Shown one piece after another: positions 62,969 through 64,000 of a stretch of 64,000 nt of DNA. Source of the stretch: Synchiropus splendidus (lineage: Eukaryota; Chordata; Actinopteri; Syngnathiformes; Callionymidae); contig NC_071334.1 of the NCBI RefSeq assembly GCF_027744825.2, forward strand, positions 61,505,937-61,569,936, written 5' to 3'. The position numbers and the translations under genes are program-made. The number at the start of each line of letters is the position of its first letter. Within the stretch, counting starts at the first letter, position 1. Below the pieces are notes generated by a model. It was not told where the DNA came from. It ran no database searches and saw only the letters and a list, made by a program, of their open reading frames with translations.

Positions 62969-63294
62969 TTAAGCTGTGAATGAAAAAATAAATACAGCTA
63001 TTATAATTCTCATGAATCATGCAACTTTAGCCTGTATGAACGGGGGGCAGGGGAAATAAATAAAACAAAAAAAAAACTCCATTGTTGGTCGAATATATCG
63101 CATGATCTGTTTACGTTTGCTAAGCTTAACAGAGAACAATCGAGATGTAGGTGAGGCCAATTAAGCTTCAAAACCTGATGGCTAGCTTTGGCTGACAATT
63201 TAAACCTCAAAATAATTCATGAACTAGATGCAAGTAAGCGTAAACGCTCACCTATGAGGGCCGCGTTCGTCGTCTCACATTGAGGCTTGAGCAT
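62969..63294 (-). promoter_or_regulatory. man1b1: Upstream ORFs in the spliced man1b1 5' UTR
   Basis: Exon 1 has an ATG at 63294 that reads MLKPQCETTNAALI, picks up Ala across the splice and stops at TAA 62969-62971 in exon 2: 15 codons, ending about 20 nt before the main ATG. A second ATG inside it is followed at once by TGA (a minimal start-stop). Both depend on exon 1 being in the mRNA. Such uORFs often lower translation of the main frame; that role is inferred. Confidence 0.5.
62974..63251 (-). other. man1b1: man1b1 intron 1 (within the 5' UTR)
   Basis: Begins with a GTGAGC donor read from the complement of 63246-63251 and ends with CAG at 62974-62976. It separates the non-coding first exon from the exon with the start codon. 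Only 278 bp, with no repeat seen. Confidence 0.75.
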
Positions 63295-63400
63295 CGAGGT
63301 TGCTAGCTCACTATTAGCTCGCCTTCCGCACTTGTTCCGCTGAGAATAGTGCCGCTGCTCTACTAGAAAGAAAAAAACCACCACCTACAAGAGGATTCTG
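63252..63400 (-). other. man1b1: man1b1 exon 1, non-coding (5' boundary approximate)
   Basis: The 3' boundary is set by a donor (CATAG|gtgagcg) at 63252. The 5' end is unknown; 63400 is a guess. In the frame of the main protein this exon carries a TGA, so it is 5' UTR. It holds two upstream ATGs, listed separately. Confidence 0.6.
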
Positions 63401-63560
63401 AAAGACATATAACCGTCCTGGACAAAACCCAGCAGCCATATCACTTGTAATGAACAAAGTGTGCGATTACATGATGAAAACGTTCAAAAGAGTGACAGCT
63501 CCCTTCGACTACTGCCTGATGCGGAAAAACATAAGCGATGACGTGGCACACCATGTGACC
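63253..63560 (-). promoter_or_regulatory. man1b1: man1b1 promoter region
   Basis: Region upstream of the man1b1 exon 1 donor, moderately CpG-bearing and without a TATA box that I can recognise. At its far end lie TGACGTGGCA (63539-63548) and, just beyond, a CACGTG E-box in TGGCACGTGATC (63561-63572). The real start site is not visible. Confidence 0.5.
63539..63546 (+). promoter_or_regulatory. UPRE-like element TGACGTGG
   Basis: TGACGTGG matches the unfolded-protein-response element core bound by XBP1/ATF6. It sits about 290 bp upstream of the man1b1 exon 1 donor, which fits an ER quality-control gene. It is an 8-mer, so a chance match is possible. Confidence 0.4.
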
Positions 63561-64000
63561 TGGCACGTGATCAGTCGCACAGCTTGTTAACCCTTACCGA
63601 ACCATCATTTTATAATGAGTTTTCAAAATTACATTGAGACAGTTTTGTCTTTTACAGAAAATGAATTCATTCGTTTCAAAGCATATATTGTAGTTTTACG
63701 TGTGTAATTTTGCGTTCACTCCCTACAGTATCGAAAAAAATGTGACGTTCCATAAAAACAAGGATCATGCAATGTGTAAATATAAAATATAATAAGGAGA
63801 CAACTAAAAATAAATGAACAATACCCAAATATAAATCGATGGACAAAATGAGGACAATAATTTGCTTAAAATTCACTTTGAGGCAAACCACACGTCTCCT
63901 TCTGTTATTTTTTTAAATTGTTTTGAGCACCACCCAGGAGTATCCTGACAATGTAGACCTCTCTCTCAGAATGAAGTTGAAGATGTGGGAACATCTTGAT
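63561..64000. other. Region upstream of man1b1 to the window edge
   Basis: An E-box (CACGTG) lies just inside, at 63561-63572; the rest is AT-rich. At 63940-64000 the plus strand has a pyrimidine-rich run, CACCCAG, then an open frame EYPDNVDLSLRMKLKMWEHL up to the edge, which could be the start of an exon of a neighbouring gene. I do not recognise the peptide. Confidence 0.3.

Noticed and set aside
62829..63020. Alternative man1b1 start upstream at an ATG at 63020
   Set aside because: That ATG lies in intron 1, upstream of the CAG acceptor at 62974. In the spliced mRNA the frame has a TGA before MHPPPRKDF, so the ATG at 62948 is the first in-frame start.

Overview
This is vertebrate, almost certainly teleost fish, genomic DNA. 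The grounds are split protein-coding genes with GT-AG introns, two recognisable vertebrate genes (whirlin and ER alpha-mannosidase I), and repeat classes typical of fish: an L2-type LINE, a tRNA-headed SINE, hAT and Tc1/mariner/pogo-type remnants, and long (CA)n, (GT)n and (TA)n tracts. The species cannot be fixed from the sequence.

Layout. Positions 1-36973 contain no exon that I can support. They are read here as the start of the very long first intron of whrn (minus strand), studded with decayed DNA transposons and microsatellites. Positions 36974-37717 are the first coding exon of whrn (HHD1 domain plus most of PDZ1). A CpG-rich 5' region follows, up to about 38240, with an ETS/CRE composite motif at its outer edge. 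Positions 38241-52640 are intergenic: dispersed repeats, a 43-bp near-perfect palindrome, a promoter-like patch with an NRF1-type site and a very short ORF, and an L2-type LINE whose 868-codon endonuclease-reverse transcriptase frame is uninterrupted.

Positions 52640 to about 63400 hold a complete man1b1 gene on the minus strand. I traced one non-coding and 13 coding exons. Joined, they total 2007 bp (668 codons plus stop), every junction is in phase, and the catalytic residues known from human MAN1B1 are present. One intron appears to use a GC donor. The 5' UTR carries short upstream ORFs, and a UPRE-like TGACGTGG lies upstream. Positions 63560-64000 are intergenic, with a weak candidate for a neighbouring exon at the edge.

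The two genes share a strand but have unrelated jobs: whirlin is a PDZ scaffold of stereocilia and photoreceptors, and MAN1B1 trims N-glycans in ER quality control. I found no evidence for a novel multi-gene system. The points most worth checking are regulatory or structural: the man1b1 UPRE, uORFs and GC-AG intron, the enlarged whirlin linker, the palindrome, the NRF1 patch and the intact LINE frame.
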